Source: a virus. Taken from it: a stretch of 64,000 nucleotides of DNA. Position numbers and translations under genes: made by a program. Each line of letters starts with the position of its first letter. The stretch's first letter is position 1. Shown one piece after another: positions 15,482 through 23,479 of this stretch. The notes under the pieces are model-generated. The model made no database searches and was not told the origin of the DNA. It saw only the letters and a list, made by a program, of their open reading frames with translations. The stretch is from positions 1-64,000 of the IMG/VR virus record IMGVR_UViG_3300042477_000802; one strand, 5' to 3'.

Positions 15482-16183
15482 TTATTTAGATTTTTTATCT
15501 GCTGCATCCATTTGCTTGCAAATTTTGTTGGCCCAAGATCTCCCCGGATCACCTCCCCAGATCAGCCAAGCAATATAACCTTTATCTTGAGTTAAAGGTT
15601 TTCCATCGCTGGCGCCTTTATTCTTTTCGTGTCGATCAAAAAAAGATTTCATTCGACGAACGGTGGAAGGACTTAAAGTTTGTCTATTTTTCAGCGACAC
15701 TGCTCTAGCTACACCAGAACCAATTCCTTGGGCTCCAGCTTGCTGGGTACTTAAACCGCCTTTTCCTTTATTTTTCTTACGTAATTCTAAACCACGAGCA
15801 GCGGCATTAGCCACGGCTTCAGAGGGTTTGAAATCAATATGGTCATATTTCCCGGCGGCATATTTAACTAAATCATGCAATTGATAAGCATTCTTTTCTG
15901 TTTCTCCATGGGAGGACTTTTCTGCTCTGACATAATTTAGAATTTTAGTCACATTAAATTTAGCTAATGCAATAAATTCATCGGCCCATTGAGGTAAATC
16001 ATCTTGATCATTTAATAATTCTAATAATTCATTTGCGTCTTTAACGATATTTTTTAAATTATTAAAAGCCATATAAGAGACCGGAGAAACTCCTTCATGC
16101 TCTTCTAAGACGGTATCTGGATTAATTTTGGCTAATTTATCTTCAATGTGTTGGGCTAACTTAAATAATTTACTGGTACTCAT
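15482..16183 (-). CDS. Phage-type unknown protein with GVARA / WGGDPG motifs
   Basis: The 233-residue protein has a helical N-terminal half. The C-terminal domain has the pattern FKPSEAVANAAARGLELRKK, GVARA, LSPSTVRRMKSFFDRHE and AWLIWGGDPGRSWANKI. I recall that combination from uncharacterised phage proteins near head genes, but the role is not established and I cannot check it here. The lysine-rich end suggests nucleic-acid contact. It follows the tRNA-Gln on the same strand. Confidence 0.72.
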   Translation of the reverse strand: MSTSKLFKLAQHIEDKLAKINPDTVLEEHEGVSPVSYMAFNNLKNIVKDANELLELLNDQDDLPQWADEFIALAKFNVTKILNYVRAEKSSHGETEKNAYQLHDLVKYAAGKYDHIDFKPSEAVANAAARGLELRKKNKGKGGLSTQQAGAQGIGSGVARAVSLKNRQTLSPSTVRRMKSFFDRHEKNKGASDGKPLTQDKGYIAWLIWGGDPGRSWANKICKQMDAADKKSK

Positions 16184-16215
16184 GTAAAATATGAGTAACT
16201 ATTAATAGATAGTGG

Positions 16216-16286
16216 TTCGGGTTTAGAGAATCGAACTCCAATTCGAGGATTCAAAGTCCTCTGTCCTACCGTTGAACGAAACCCGA
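16216..16286 (-). tRNA. tRNA-Gln (anticodon TTG)
   Basis: Acceptor TCGGGTT/AACCCGA, anticodon stem GAGGA/TCCTC around loop CTTTGAA, T-arm TGGAG-TTCGATT-CTCTA, discriminator A and encoded CCA (16213-16215). It stands alone, away from the main tRNA cluster, between a repeat array and the 233-residue protein. Confidence 0.93.
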
Positions 16287-16338
16287 ATAAAGTAACAATC
16301 TTAATATAACACGCGACTAATGTTAATATTTCAAAAAA

Positions 16339-16794
16339 TTACCATAAAGCTTTAAGTTTAATCATTTGCCAATATTCTTGTTCTGAATATCTTTTATCTT
16401 GAAGAAACCAATACTTATTTCCATTAGTGCCTTCTACTGCTGGTCCATCTTCTCGATGGAATTTACCATGACGGTACCACTCTTTATGGCCATTAGCATT
16501 TTCTAATGCTGGACCATCAACTCGATGTAGTTTGTCATGAAGATACCAATGTTTAGATCCATGAGCATATTCTACTGCCGGACCATCTTCTCGATGACGT
16601 TGACCATGAAGATACCATTCTTTACTTCCATCAGAATATTCTACCGCTGGACCGTCTTCTCGATGTTGTTGGTCATTAATAAACCAATATTTTTCCCCAT
16701 TAATAGACTCTATTGCCGGACCGTCTTCTCGATGCAATTTACCATTGCAATAATATCTTTTAGTTCCGTCTTTATCAACCTTAATTTCTTGCAT
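16339..16794 (-). CDS. HREDGPA-repeat protein, 5 units
   Basis: The 151-residue product has the canonical start MQEIKVDKDGTKRYYCNG. One core is HRVDGPALEN. The tail is EQEYWQMIKLKALW, an unusual WQMI in place of WRVV. Confidence 0.86.
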   Translation of the reverse strand: MQEIKVDKDGTKRYYCNGKLHREDGPAIESINGEKYWFINDQQHREDGPAVEYSDGSKEWYLHGQRHREDGPAVEYAHGSKHWYLHDKLHRVDGPALENANGHKEWYRHGKFHREDGPAVEGTNGNKYWFLQDKRYSEQEYWQMIKLKALW

Positions 16795-16797
16795 ACT

Positions 16798-17112
16798 TTA
16801 CCACAAAGCTTTCAACTTAACTAATCGCCAATAAGATTCTTCTAAGTAGAATTTCCCATGCAGATAAAATGCTTTGGCGCCATTTTGTTGTTCAATCGCT
16901 GGCCCATCTTCTCGATGGAGCTGCCCCTGATAATACCATAATTTATGTGTTTTTTTAACAATTGCCGGCCCGTCCTCTCTATGAGGTAGACCATACATCC
17001 AATATTCTTGTTCTCCATTGTAATATTCTACCGCTGGACCATCTTCTCGGTGTGGCTGATTATTCCAATAATAATATTGGGATCCATTTTTCTCTGTTAT
17101 AATTTTTTGCAT
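16798..17112 (-). CDS. HREDGPA-repeat protein, 3 units
   Basis: The 104-residue product starts MQKIITEKNGSQYYYWNN. Two cores are preceded by proline (PHREDGPA), and unit 2 (IVKKTHKLWYYQG) lacks the acidic position. The tail is EESYWRLVKLKALW. Confidence 0.84.
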   Translation of the reverse strand: MQKIITEKNGSQYYYWNNQPHREDGPAVEYYNGEQEYWMYGLPHREDGPAIVKKTHKLWYYQGQLHREDGPAIEQQNGAKAFYLHGKFYLEESYWRLVKLKALW

Positions 17113-17116
17113 TATG

Positions 17117-17278
17117 TTACCAGAAAGCTTTTAATTTAACTAAACGCCAATATATTTTTTCAGAATAATTTTTACCTTGAAGGTACCAATATTTACGATC
17201 TTTATAGCAGAAAGCCAACCACTTTAGTGGTTGGACCATTAGCAAATTCTATGGCAGATCCATTCTCTCGATGGAGTT
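17117..17278 (-). pseudogene. Repeat-gene relic disrupted by a 34-bp insertion
   Basis: The minus strand holds one unit (HRENGSAIEFANG), then 34 foreign bases (17201-17234), then the rest of the unit in register (DRKYWYLQGK) and the tail EKIYWRLVKLKAFW-stop. Everything 5' of the unit is gone, and an unrelated gene ends at 17281. Removing the 34 bases restores the frame, so the insertion itself broke it. Confidence 0.8.
17201..17234. mobile_element. 34-bp palindromic insert, likely IS200/IS605-derived end
   Basis: The insert consists of TTTATAGCAGAAAG followed by the palindrome CCAACCACT-TT-AGTGGTTGG. TAGCAGAAAG also occurs beside the left end of the tnpB element (4091-4100). This suggests a minimal non-autonomous derivative of the same family. 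Confidence 0.5.
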
Positions 17279-17280
17279 AT

Positions 17281-17694
17281 TCAATTGACAGTAGCAAAAG
17301 CATATTTTATTTTGCCAGTAAAGGTAACATATACGCATCCTTTTAAGGATGCTCCGTCATCTACCGCAGTATTCATAAAAGTAAAGACCAATAAATTATC
17401 TATTTTATCACTGGCTTTTATTTCTCGAAGATCCCAATACTCTGACTTATGAGCTTCCGTTTGTAAGAAATTAGCTTTATCAACATCTGTTTCTAACAAT
17501 TTAGCATAATTGTTATGTGGAGCAATATTAATAATTTGCTCGGCTAATTTAGCCGCATTAGCTGCTACATTGGCAGATAATTTATTAGTTAAATCCTCAA
17601 TGGTAATTCCTAATACTTCTTGTATAATAGAAGAGATATCTTCCTTTTTTGTTTCCGCCCCTAATCCTAAATCTGAAAAATTTTCAATAGCCAT
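17281..17694 (-). CDS. Unknown 137-residue protein
   Basis: Not recognised. The N-terminal half is alanine-rich and helical (LSANVAANAAKLAEQIINIAP). The C-terminal half is beta-like and ends CVYVTFTGKIKYAFATVN. No signal or membrane segment. It lies between the repeat relic and an unknown gene, both probably displaced by repeat-array turnover. Confidence 0.6.
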   Translation of the reverse strand: MAIENFSDLGLGAETKKEDISSIIQEVLGITIEDLTNKLSANVAANAAKLAEQIINIAPHNNYAKLLETDVDKANFLQTEAHKSEYWDLREIKASDKIDNLLVFTFMNTAVDDGASLKGCVYVTFTGKIKYAFATVN

Positions 17695-17717
17695 ACTTAC
17701 CTGTTAATTATCCTTAA

Positions 17718-18308
17718 TTATTTAACTAAATCTTTATTGAGAGACCACATCGGGAATAACCATTGCTTGCTAAATGTGCATGCCTCGTGCGGCTGCATAT
17801 TATGCAAAAAACCATCTCCTAATTTTTCTCGACCCAAATTAATTCGATAAATATATTGCTTCGCATAAGCCGGAATAGTCCAGCCCATAAGAAAATATTC
17901 TGGCATTTTACCAGTCACTAATACTAATGGAACTTTATTTTGGTCCTTTTTCATAATCATTAATCCATCTTCTGGATCATTGATATGACGAACATTGACT
18001 TGACCTACATCGGGATAAGAATGAAATTCATTAGGTTGAGTTACCCGAGCAGTACCACCGCCCCATTCTTGAACGGCAAATTCTGCGCCTTTGGATTCCG
18101 TCGTACAGAACAAACTTTGTTCTCTAGAATTTTGAAAAGCATGATCATATAATTCATTATCTCGAGAGTCATCTTCTTGAATTTTAGCTAAACGGAAAGA
18201 TTCTTGTTGCTTCTTGTCTGGAATAATAACTTTAATCCAATCACTTTCTTGGGTGAGAATTAATTCTTTGATTCCTAAACGAGAAAATAATTCTTTATTT
18301 ATATTCAT
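17718..18308 (-). CDS. Unknown 196-residue protein
   Basis: Not recognised. Globular and mixed, with NPDDxx-like charged blocks, a run of conserved-looking aromatics (YFLMGWTIPAYAKQYIYRINLG) and a histidine/cysteine end (HNMQPHEACTFSKQW). Cargo between two repeat arrays; the stop lies 2 bases from the next gene's start region. Confidence 0.62.
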   Translation of the reverse strand: MNINKELFSRLGIKELILTQESDWIKVIIPDKKQQESFRLAKIQEDDSRDNELYDHAFQNSREQSLFCTTESKGAEFAVQEWGGGTARVTQPNEFHSYPDVGQVNVRHINDPEDGLMIMKKDQNKVPLVLVTGKMPEYFLMGWTIPAYAKQYIYRINLGREKLGDGFLHNMQPHEACTFSKQWLFPMWSLNKDLVK

Positions 18309-18309
18309 A

Positions 18310-18765
18310 TTAATACCACAAAGCTTTTAATTTAACTACTCGCCAATATTCTTTCTCTGAATATTTTTTACCTTGAAGGTACCACGCTTTATATCCATCA
18401 GTATGATCTGCTGCAGGTCCATCTTCTCGATGCCGTTTTCCCTGAAGCCACCAATCTTTACTTCCATCGGCATATTCTATAGCTGGTCCGTTTTCTCGAT
18501 GACATCGACCGTGGATCCACCACCCTTTATATCCATTAACCTTTTCTACTGCTGAACCATCTTCTCGATGAAGAAGGCTATGACGATACCAAAATTTACT
18601 TCCATTAGAAAATTCTACTGCTGGACCATCTTCTCGATGACGCTGACCATGAAGCCACCATTCTTTATCTCCCTCATAATCTTCTACTGCCGGACCATCT
18701 TCTCGGTGCAACTGATTATTCCAGTAATAATATATACCAAATTGATCTGTTTCTATTTCTTGCAT
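18310..18765 (-). CDS. HREDGPA-repeat protein, 5 units
   Basis: The 151-residue product starts MQEIETDQFGIYYYWNN. One core is HREDGSAVEK. The tail ends KALWY, with one residue past the usual final tryptophan. Confidence 0.85.
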   Translation of the reverse strand: MQEIETDQFGIYYYWNNQLHREDGPAVEDYEGDKEWWLHGQRHREDGPAVEFSNGSKFWYRHSLLHREDGSAVEKVNGYKGWWIHGRCHRENGPAIEYADGSKDWWLQGKRHREDGPAADHTDGYKAWYLQGKKYSEKEYWRVVKLKALWY

Positions 18766-18768
18766 ACT

Positions 18769-19020
18769 TTACCACAAAGTTTTTAATTTAAGTACTCGAA
18801 AATATTCTTCTTCTGAATATTCTTCGCCTTGAAGATACCAGAATTTCCGCCCATCATTATATTCCTTGGCAGGACCATCTTCTCGATGTCTTTTGCCATG
18901 AATCCACCACTCTTTATCTCCATTAACATACTCTATGGCGGGACTATTTTCTCGATGGTATTTATGACCCAAATAATAATATGTAGCATGTTCAGTGATA
19001 ATTTTTAGATGTTTTACCAT
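18769..19020 (-). CDS. HREDGPA-repeat protein, 2 units
   Basis: The 83-residue product starts at the ATG within the upstream gene's TTATGGTAA end (7-nt overlap), giving MVKHLKIITEHATYYYLGHK. The first core is altered to HRENSPAIEY. The tail is EEEYFRVLKLKTLW. Confidence 0.82.
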   Translation of the reverse strand: MVKHLKIITEHATYYYLGHKYHRENSPAIEYVNGDKEWWIHGKRHREDGPAKEYNDGRKFWYLQGEEYSEEEYFRVLKLKTLW

Positions 19021-19256
19021 AAAGATTTTAATTTAAGTGCTCTCCAATATTCTTCTTCGGAATATCGTTTGCCTTGAAGGTACCAATATTTAGTTCCATC
19101 ATTATTTTCTATGGCGGCACCATCTTCTCGATGTAACTGACCATGAAGATACCAATATTTATCTCCATTAGTATTTTCTAGGGCTGGTCCATCTTCTCGA
19201 TGAAGTTTGCCATTACAAAAATAATGTTTATTATTAAACATATCTGTATATATCAT
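19014..19256 (-). CDS. HREDGPA-repeat protein, 2 units
   Basis: The 80-residue product starts MIYTDMFNNKHYFCNGK. The second core is HREDGAAIEN. The tail is EEEYWRALKLKSLW. Confidence 0.82.
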   Translation of the reverse strand: MIYTDMFNNKHYFCNGKLHREDGPALENTNGDKYWYLHGQLHREDGAAIENNDGTKYWYLQGKRYSEEEYWRALKLKSLW

Positions 19257-19257
19257 A

Positions 19258-19851
19258 TTACCATAAAGCTTGCAATTTAACTAATCGCCAATATTTTTCT
19301 GGCGAATATTTTTTACCTTCTAGGTAAAAAGTTTTACTTCCATTAGAATGTTCTATAGCCGGGCCATCTACTCGATGGCGCAAATCATAACGCCACCATT
19401 CTTTAGTTCCATTAGCATGGATAATGGCTGGTCCATCTTCTCGATGTCGTTGATCATAACGATACCAATATTTATCTCCATTAGCCAATTCTATGGCAGG
19501 ACCATTTTCTCGATGTAATTCATCATGATGATACCAGTGTTTATCTCCATTGGCCTTTTCTACTGCTGGACCATCTTCTCGATGGAGTTGATCATGAAGA
19601 TACCATTCTTTACTGCCATCAGACCATTCTATGGCTGGACCATCTTCTCGATGTCGTCGATCATTAACCCACCACTCTTTAGTTCCATCAGCCTCTTCTA
19701 CTGCAGGGCCATCTTCCCGATGGTATTTATCATAAACCCACCAAGATTTATCTCCATTAGGATATTCTACTGCTGGACCATCTTCTCGATGAAGCTGGTT
19801 ATTCCAGCGATATCTTTTAACGCCATGTTCATCTATCTCAATTTTTTGCAT
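19258..19851 (-). CDS. HREDGPA-repeat protein, 7 units
   Basis: The 197-residue product has the most regular units of any member (seven). Six cores are preceded by W..[HY]D.[LRY], and unit sequences are similar enough to suggest internal duplication. The start is MQKIEIDEHGVKRYRWNN and the tail PEKYWRLVKLQALW. Confidence 0.87.
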   Translation of the reverse strand: MQKIEIDEHGVKRYRWNNQLHREDGPAVEYPNGDKSWWVYDKYHREDGPAVEEADGTKEWWVNDRRHREDGPAIEWSDGSKEWYLHDQLHREDGPAVEKANGDKHWYHHDELHRENGPAIELANGDKYWYRYDQRHREDGPAIIHANGTKEWWRYDLRHRVDGPAIEHSNGSKTFYLEGKKYSPEKYWRLVKLQALW

Positions 19852-19855
19852 ATTG

Positions 19856-20242
19856 CTACCATAAAGCTTTTAGTTTAACTACTCGCCAATATTCTTCTTC
19901 TGAATAGCTTTTACCTTGAAGGTGCCAATATTTATGGCCATGAGTATTTTCTATAGCTGGGCCATCTTCTCGATGTAAATTTCCATAATAATACCACTGC
20001 TTAAATCCATTAGCATAATCTATGGCCGGACCACCTTCTCGATGAAGGTGATCATAAATAAACCATTCTTTGTCTCCATTAACCTTCTCTACAGCCGGAC
20101 CATTTTCCCGATGTCTTTGACCATTAAAAAACCAATGCTTATCTCCATCATACCATTCAATAGCTGGACCATCTTCTCGATGGAATTTGCCATTCCAATA
20201 GTATTTTTTAGTTCCACGTTCATCTATTATAATTTCTTGCAT
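19856..20242 (-). CDS. HREDGPA-repeat protein, 4 units
   Basis: The 128-residue product starts MQEIIIDERGTKKYYWNG. One core is HREGGPAIDY. The tail is EEEYWRVVKLKALW. Confidence 0.86.
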   Translation of the reverse strand: MQEIIIDERGTKKYYWNGKFHREDGPAIEWYDGDKHWFFNGQRHRENGPAVEKVNGDKEWFIYDHLHREGGPAIDYANGFKQWYYYGNLHREDGPAIENTHGHKYWHLQGKSYSEEEYWRVVKLKALW

Positions 20243-20245
20243 ACT

Positions 20246-20629
20246 TTACCATAAAGTTTTTAACTTGACTACTCGCCAATATTCTTCTTCAGAGTATTCT
20301 TTATCTTGAAGAAACCATCGTTTCTCTCCATCAGCATATTCTACTGCTGGACCATCTTCTCGATGGAGTTGACCATAAATCCACCAAGATTTATCTCCAT
20401 TATAAACCTCTACGGCTGGCCCACCTTCTCGATGGTACTGGCCATAAAAATACCAACATTTATCTCCATTAACATATTCTACTGCGGGACCATCTTCTCG
20501 GTGGCGTTGACCGCGAATCCACCAAGCTTTATCGCCATTTATATATTCTATAGCCGGACCATCTTCCCGATGAAGATCTCCATTACAATAATAAAATTTA
20601 GTACCAATTATATCTATAATTTCTTGCAT
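20246..20629 (-). CDS. HREDGPA-repeat protein, 4 units
   Basis: The 127-residue product starts MQEIIDIIGTKFYYCNG. One core is HREGGPAVEV. The tail is EEEYWRVVKLKTLW. It follows a decayed copy near the IS607 element. Confidence 0.86.
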   Translation of the reverse strand: MQEIIDIIGTKFYYCNGDLHREDGPAIEYINGDKAWWIRGQRHREDGPAVEYVNGDKCWYFYGQYHREGGPAVEVYNGDKSWWIYGQLHREDGPAVEYADGEKRWFLQDKEYSEEEYWRVVKLKTLW

Positions 20630-20632
20630 ACT

Positions 20633-20860
20633 TTACCATAAAGCTTTTAGCTTAACTATTCGCCAATACTCTTCTTCAGAATAGTGATCGCCTGCTAGGT
20701 AAAAACTTTTTCTACCATCAGCATGTTCTATGGCCGGCCCATCTATTCGATGCCGTTGATCATTACGATACCAAGCCTTATATCCATTGGCTCCTTCTAA
20801 TGCTGGACCATCTTCTCGATGAAGAGCGCCATAAATATCTTATGTGCCATAATCTTGCTT
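20633..20860 (-). pseudogene. Decayed HREDGPA-repeat gene beside IS607
   Basis: The end is intact (EEEYWRIVKLKALW-stop at 20633-20635) with two units (HREDGPALEG, HRIDGPAIEH). Going upstream, the frame runs into TAA just before DIYGALHRED, and no proper start remains. The damage lies at the side facing the IS607 element. Confidence 0.75.
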
Positions 20861-20969
20861 TCTGAAAAGTGTGGTCGGCCATGATGGTAACGCTCCATCG
20901 TCTATAGACATTTTATTTAAAATGTATAATTTTATGTAAATTTATACTAATATAATTTCATATAAATGA

Positions 20970-21551
20970 ATGAAACTATCTCAATGGGCAAAAAAGAATG
21001 GATTAACTTATCAGACAGCATTTAACCTTTTTAAAAAAGGTCAGTTGCCAGGAAAAGTTATCCAGCTGTCATCTGGAACTATTTTAGTAGAAGAAGATTC
21101 AGTAGTTAAAAATAATCAATCATTAAAAACCTATGTTTATTGCAGAGTATCTTCTTCCAATAAGAAAGATGATTTAAATAGACAAATAGAAAGATGTTTA
21201 CAATTTTGTACTGCCAACGGCTGGGAAGTAGAGAAAGTTTATAAAGAAATTGCTTCTGGAATGAATGATAATAGAAAGCAATTAAATCTTTTATTAAATT
21301 CCGAGCCTAAAAGAATTGTAGTAGAACATAAAGATAGATTAACAAGATTTGGATTTAATTACCTAGATAGACTGTTAAATATTCTGGGATATCATCTAGT
21401 TGTTATCAACAGAGATAAAGAAGATGAAAACGATCTAATTAAAGATTTAATTGCAATAATTACTTCCTTTTGTTGTCGACTATATGGATTACGAAGAGGC
21501 GCTAAAAAAGTAAAAGCAATTAAAAAAACATTAGAGGAATCTAGTGATTAG
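20970..21551 (+). CDS. tnpA: IS607 serine recombinase TnpA
   Basis: The 193-residue protein opens with a MerR-like helix-turn-helix (KLSQWAKKNGLTYQTAFNLF). The serine resolvase domain follows, with the nucleophile in YCRVSSSNKKDDLNRQ, then ASGMNDNRKQLNLLL and the arginine motif EHKDRLTRFGF. Domain order (HTH before catalytic) and length are typical of IS607 TnpA. The stop is TAG and overlaps the tnpB start. It looks intact. Confidence 0.93.
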   Translation: MKLSQWAKKNGLTYQTAFNLFKKGQLPGKVIQLSSGTILVEEDSVVKNNQSLKTYVYCRVSSSNKKDDLNRQIERCLQFCTANGWEVEKVYKEIASGMNDNRKQLNLLLNSEPKRIVVEHKDRLTRFGFNYLDRLLNILGYHLVVINRDKEDENDLIKDLIAIITSFCCRLYGLRRGAKKVKAIKKTLEESSD

Positions 21552-22803
21552 ATCTACGAAACACTATCTGCAAGATTGTAATTCTGGAAAAAAAGAAATA
21601 ATTTCTTCTTTCTTGAAAGAATATCGATTTGCAGTTCAGTCTTATATTGATTACATTTGGTCAAACAAATTATTAGATCATAATGGAAGAATCATTTGGA
21701 GCATTAATGACGATTTATTATTTCTTCCAAAATTTTTAGATTATAAAATAATAAGTCATGATAAATTATCTGCCAGGGCTCTTTCTGCGGCCTTATCCCA
21801 AGCAATTGGAATCGTTAAAGGCAGGGTATCGATTAGAAATAAAATATTATATATTATTAAAAAAAGAAAAGAAGAGAATAAGTCTTCCAATTATTGGGAA
21901 TCAAAACTTGAAAAATTAAAACTTACAAAACCAATTATTGGATCAAATTTTCAAGCAGAGCTGTCTCAAAAACAAATAGAAATACGAGAAAGTTCAAATC
22001 ACTTTAACTTGTTTATTAAGTTGTATGGAACTGGTTTTGATATTGTTAAAATTCCTATAAAATATCACAAACAAGACCAGAAATGGATTTCTTCATCTGG
22101 AAAAAGATTGGCAGGAGTTTTAATCAAAGAAAATTGTATTCAATTAAGATATGAAGTTCCAGTTCCCACTAAAAAGGTCGGAAAAACTGTTGGAGGAGAT
22201 ACTGGATTAAAAACAGCTCTTACTTTATCTAATGGGCATAAAACTCCAGAGAAAGATAATCATGGTCATTCTTTAGATTCTATTTGCAATAAAATTGCCA
22301 AAAAGAAAAAAGGATCAAAAGCTTTTAATAAAGCTCAGGATCATAGAATGAATTTTATTAATTGGTCCATTAACCAATTAAATTGGAAAGATATTGGTCA
22401 AGTCAATCTTGAACATGTGTATGATATTAAACGAGGAAAAAGAACTAGCAGAAAAATGTCTGCTTGGAGCAATCTTTTAATTCATAATAAAATAACAAAA
22501 GTTTTAGAAGAGGTTGGGGTCCAACTGAATCTACAATCCAGTCCATATCGGTCTCAGAGATGTTCTGGATGCGGAATAGTACGAAAAGCAAATCGCAAAG
22601 GTAAGGAATATAAATGTAAAGAGTGCAAGTTGCATATAGATGCAGATTTAAATGCGGCACTTAATCATGAAATAGATCTTCCTGAAATACGATTTTATTT
22701 TCGGCAGTATTTATCGAAACTATCTAGTTTCTATTGGAAATCAGAAGGTTTATTTGATAATACTGGTCAGGAGCTTAGAGTCCCTGGCACAAACAAAAAC
22801 TAA
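21544..22803 (+). CDS. tnpB: TnpB of the IS607 element
   Basis: The 419-residue protein has the RuvC aspartate in GGDTGLKTALTLSNG, glutamate in NLEHVYDI, zinc finger CSGCG ... CKECK and the last aspartate in HIDADLNAALN. The start is a rare TTG/GTG-type codon overlapping tnpA (ATT AGA AGA context); the ATG-equivalent is not visible, so the start is uncertain by a few codons. It is clearly different in sequence from the solo TnpB at 2887-4035, so the two elements arrived separately. Confidence 0.9.
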   Translation: MIRSTKHYLQDCNSGKKEIISSFLKEYRFAVQSYIDYIWSNKLLDHNGRIIWSINDDLLFLPKFLDYKIISHDKLSARALSAALSQAIGIVKGRVSIRNKILYIIKKRKEENKSSNYWESKLEKLKLTKPIIGSNFQAELSQKQIEIRESSNHFNLFIKLYGTGFDIVKIPIKYHKQDQKWISSSGKRLAGVLIKENCIQLRYEVPVPTKKVGKTVGGDTGLKTALTLSNGHKTPEKDNHGHSLDSICNKIAKKKKGSKAFNKAQDHRMNFINWSINQLNWKDIGQVNLEHVYDIKRGKRTSRKMSAWSNLLIHNKITKVLEEVGVQLNLQSSPYRSQRCSGCGIVRKANRKGKEYKCKECKLHIDADLNAALNHEIDLPEIRFYFRQYLSKLSSFYWKSEGLFDNTGQELRVPGTNKN

Positions 22804-22898
22804 ATATATTTTTATATATTTATGTTAACTCTACTGCTTATCAGACAGTGACACTTAACTTTTGTACGAATGGCCGATTAAAAATATTTAATATCTGG

Positions 22899-22969
22899 AG
22901 CTAACGAACGGACTCGAACCGCCAACCGCCTGTTTACAAAACAGGGCTCTACCATTGAGCTACGTTAGC
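22899..22969 (-). tRNA. tRNA-Thr (anticodon TGT)
   Basis: Acceptor GCTAACG/CGTTAGC, D-arm GCTC..GAGC, anticodon stem CCTGT/ACAGG with loop TTTGTAA, discriminator T, encoded CCA at 22896-22898. It is the last tRNA of the cluster in transcription order. Confidence 0.94.
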
Positions 22970-23004
22970 TTATGATAAGCTATATTTTCAAATATAGTTA
23001 ATAA

Positions 23005-23072
23005 CTATAATGACAAAAATTGTAATTGATATAATTTAATCCGATGTAATCAATTACGGCATTCATTATATT
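23005..23072 (-). other. tRNA-spacer double hairpin, copy A
   Basis: Outer arms TATAATGA/TCATTATA enclose inner arms GTAATTGAT/ATCAATTAC. It lies 3' of the degenerate tRNA. Copies B (23203-23272) and C (24055-24127) have the same layout, and C has changed bases on both sides of the stem. Confidence 0.65.
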
Positions 23073-23083
23073 TAATTTTAAAA

Positions 23084-23152
23084 TGGCGCCAACTAGCCGT
23101 TACGATCGGCTTTAGTCTTCTTTTAAGAGATTAAAAATCTATCTCTATTGGC
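23084..23152 (-). pseudogene. Degenerate tRNA-like sequence with a stunted anticodon arm
   Basis: The minus strand reads as a tRNA: acceptor GCCAATA/AGTTGGC (six pairs), 3-bp D-stem GAT/ATC, a shortened 13-nt arm TCTT-AAAAG-AAGA where the anticodon arm should be 17 nt, variable CTAA, a perfect T-arm AGCCG-ATCGTAA-CGGCT, discriminator G and CCA. It lies in the tRNA cluster with the same flanking spacer modules as real tRNAs. No usable anticodon is visible. It is a decayed tRNA or a tRNA-like RNA. Confidence 0.55.
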
Positions 23153-23165
23153 AAGACAGCTGCCT

Positions 23166-23199
23166 GTCTAGATATTTAGGGATTCTAGCTTCCATTAAT
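23166..23199 (-). repeat. tRNA-spacer repeat S, copy 1
   Basis: Plus-strand GTCTAGATATTTAGGGATTC then TAGCTTCCATTA. It forms a short CTAGA/TCTAG stem. It occurs three times in the cluster at equivalent places between one RNA's trailer and the next tRNA. Confidence 0.7.
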
Positions 23200-23202
23200 A
23201 TA

Positions 23203-23272
23203 TAATGACAAAAATTGTAATTGATGTTTTTATCCAATTAAATGTAATCAATTACGGCATTCACTATATACT
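23203..23272 (-). other. tRNA-spacer double hairpin, copy B
   Basis: Same inner arms as copy A (GTAATTGAT/ATCAATTAC) with a different loop (TTTTTATCCAATTAAATG). It lies directly 3' of tRNA-Asn. Confidence 0.65.
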
Positions 23273-23275
23273 TGC

Positions 23276-23347
23276 TCTACTTCCAGGATTTGAACCTGGG
23301 ACCCACGGCTTAACAGGCCGCTGCTACTACCGCTGAGCTAAAGTAGA
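23276..23347 (-). tRNA. tRNA-Asn (anticodon GTT)
   Basis: Acceptor TCTACTT/AAGTAGA, anticodon stem GCGGC/GCCGT with loop CTGTTAA, T-arm CCAGG-TTCAAAT-CCTGG. No CCA is encoded (the trailer begins GCAAG), so the end must be added by CCA nucleotidyltransferase. Confidence 0.93.
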
Positions 23348-23476
23348 ATAATCTATTCAATAGATATCGTGTAGTCTGTCTCCACTAATGGAGCAATAAA
23401 GGCTTTCATCGCACTTAGTAGTCGTCTAGATATTTAAGGATTCTAGCTTCCATTATTTATCATCCAAGATGGATGA
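23348..23476 (-). other. tRNA spacer with trailer hairpins and repeat S copy 2
   Basis: The spacer between tRNA-Leu(CAA) and tRNA-Asn has a trailer hairpin CATCC/GGATG just after the Leu CCA, repeat S (23424-23457), a CTCCA/TGGAG stem, and TCTATT/AATAGA before tRNA-Asn. No ORF. The CTCCA/TGGAG stem recurs at about 15354-15367 with another loop. Confidence 0.6.
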
Positions 23477-23479
23477 TGG

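Larger units (their letters stand above)
20900..22850 (+). mobile_element. IS607-family element (tnpA + tnpB), approximate ends
   Basis: A serine recombinase and a TnpB overlap by 8 bases on the plus strand, the IS607 layout. The element lies between a truncated repeat gene and the tRNA cluster. IS607 ends lack strong inverted repeats, and I could not fix the boundaries. Flanks from about 20840 to 20970 and 22804 to 22895 contain no other gene. Confidence 0.75.

Noticed and set aside
20836-20969. Inverted repeats marking the exact IS607 left end
   Set aside because: Only short AT-rich matches between the two flanks were seen (for example TTTATGT), too weak to define ends; IS607 elements normally lack strong terminal repeats.
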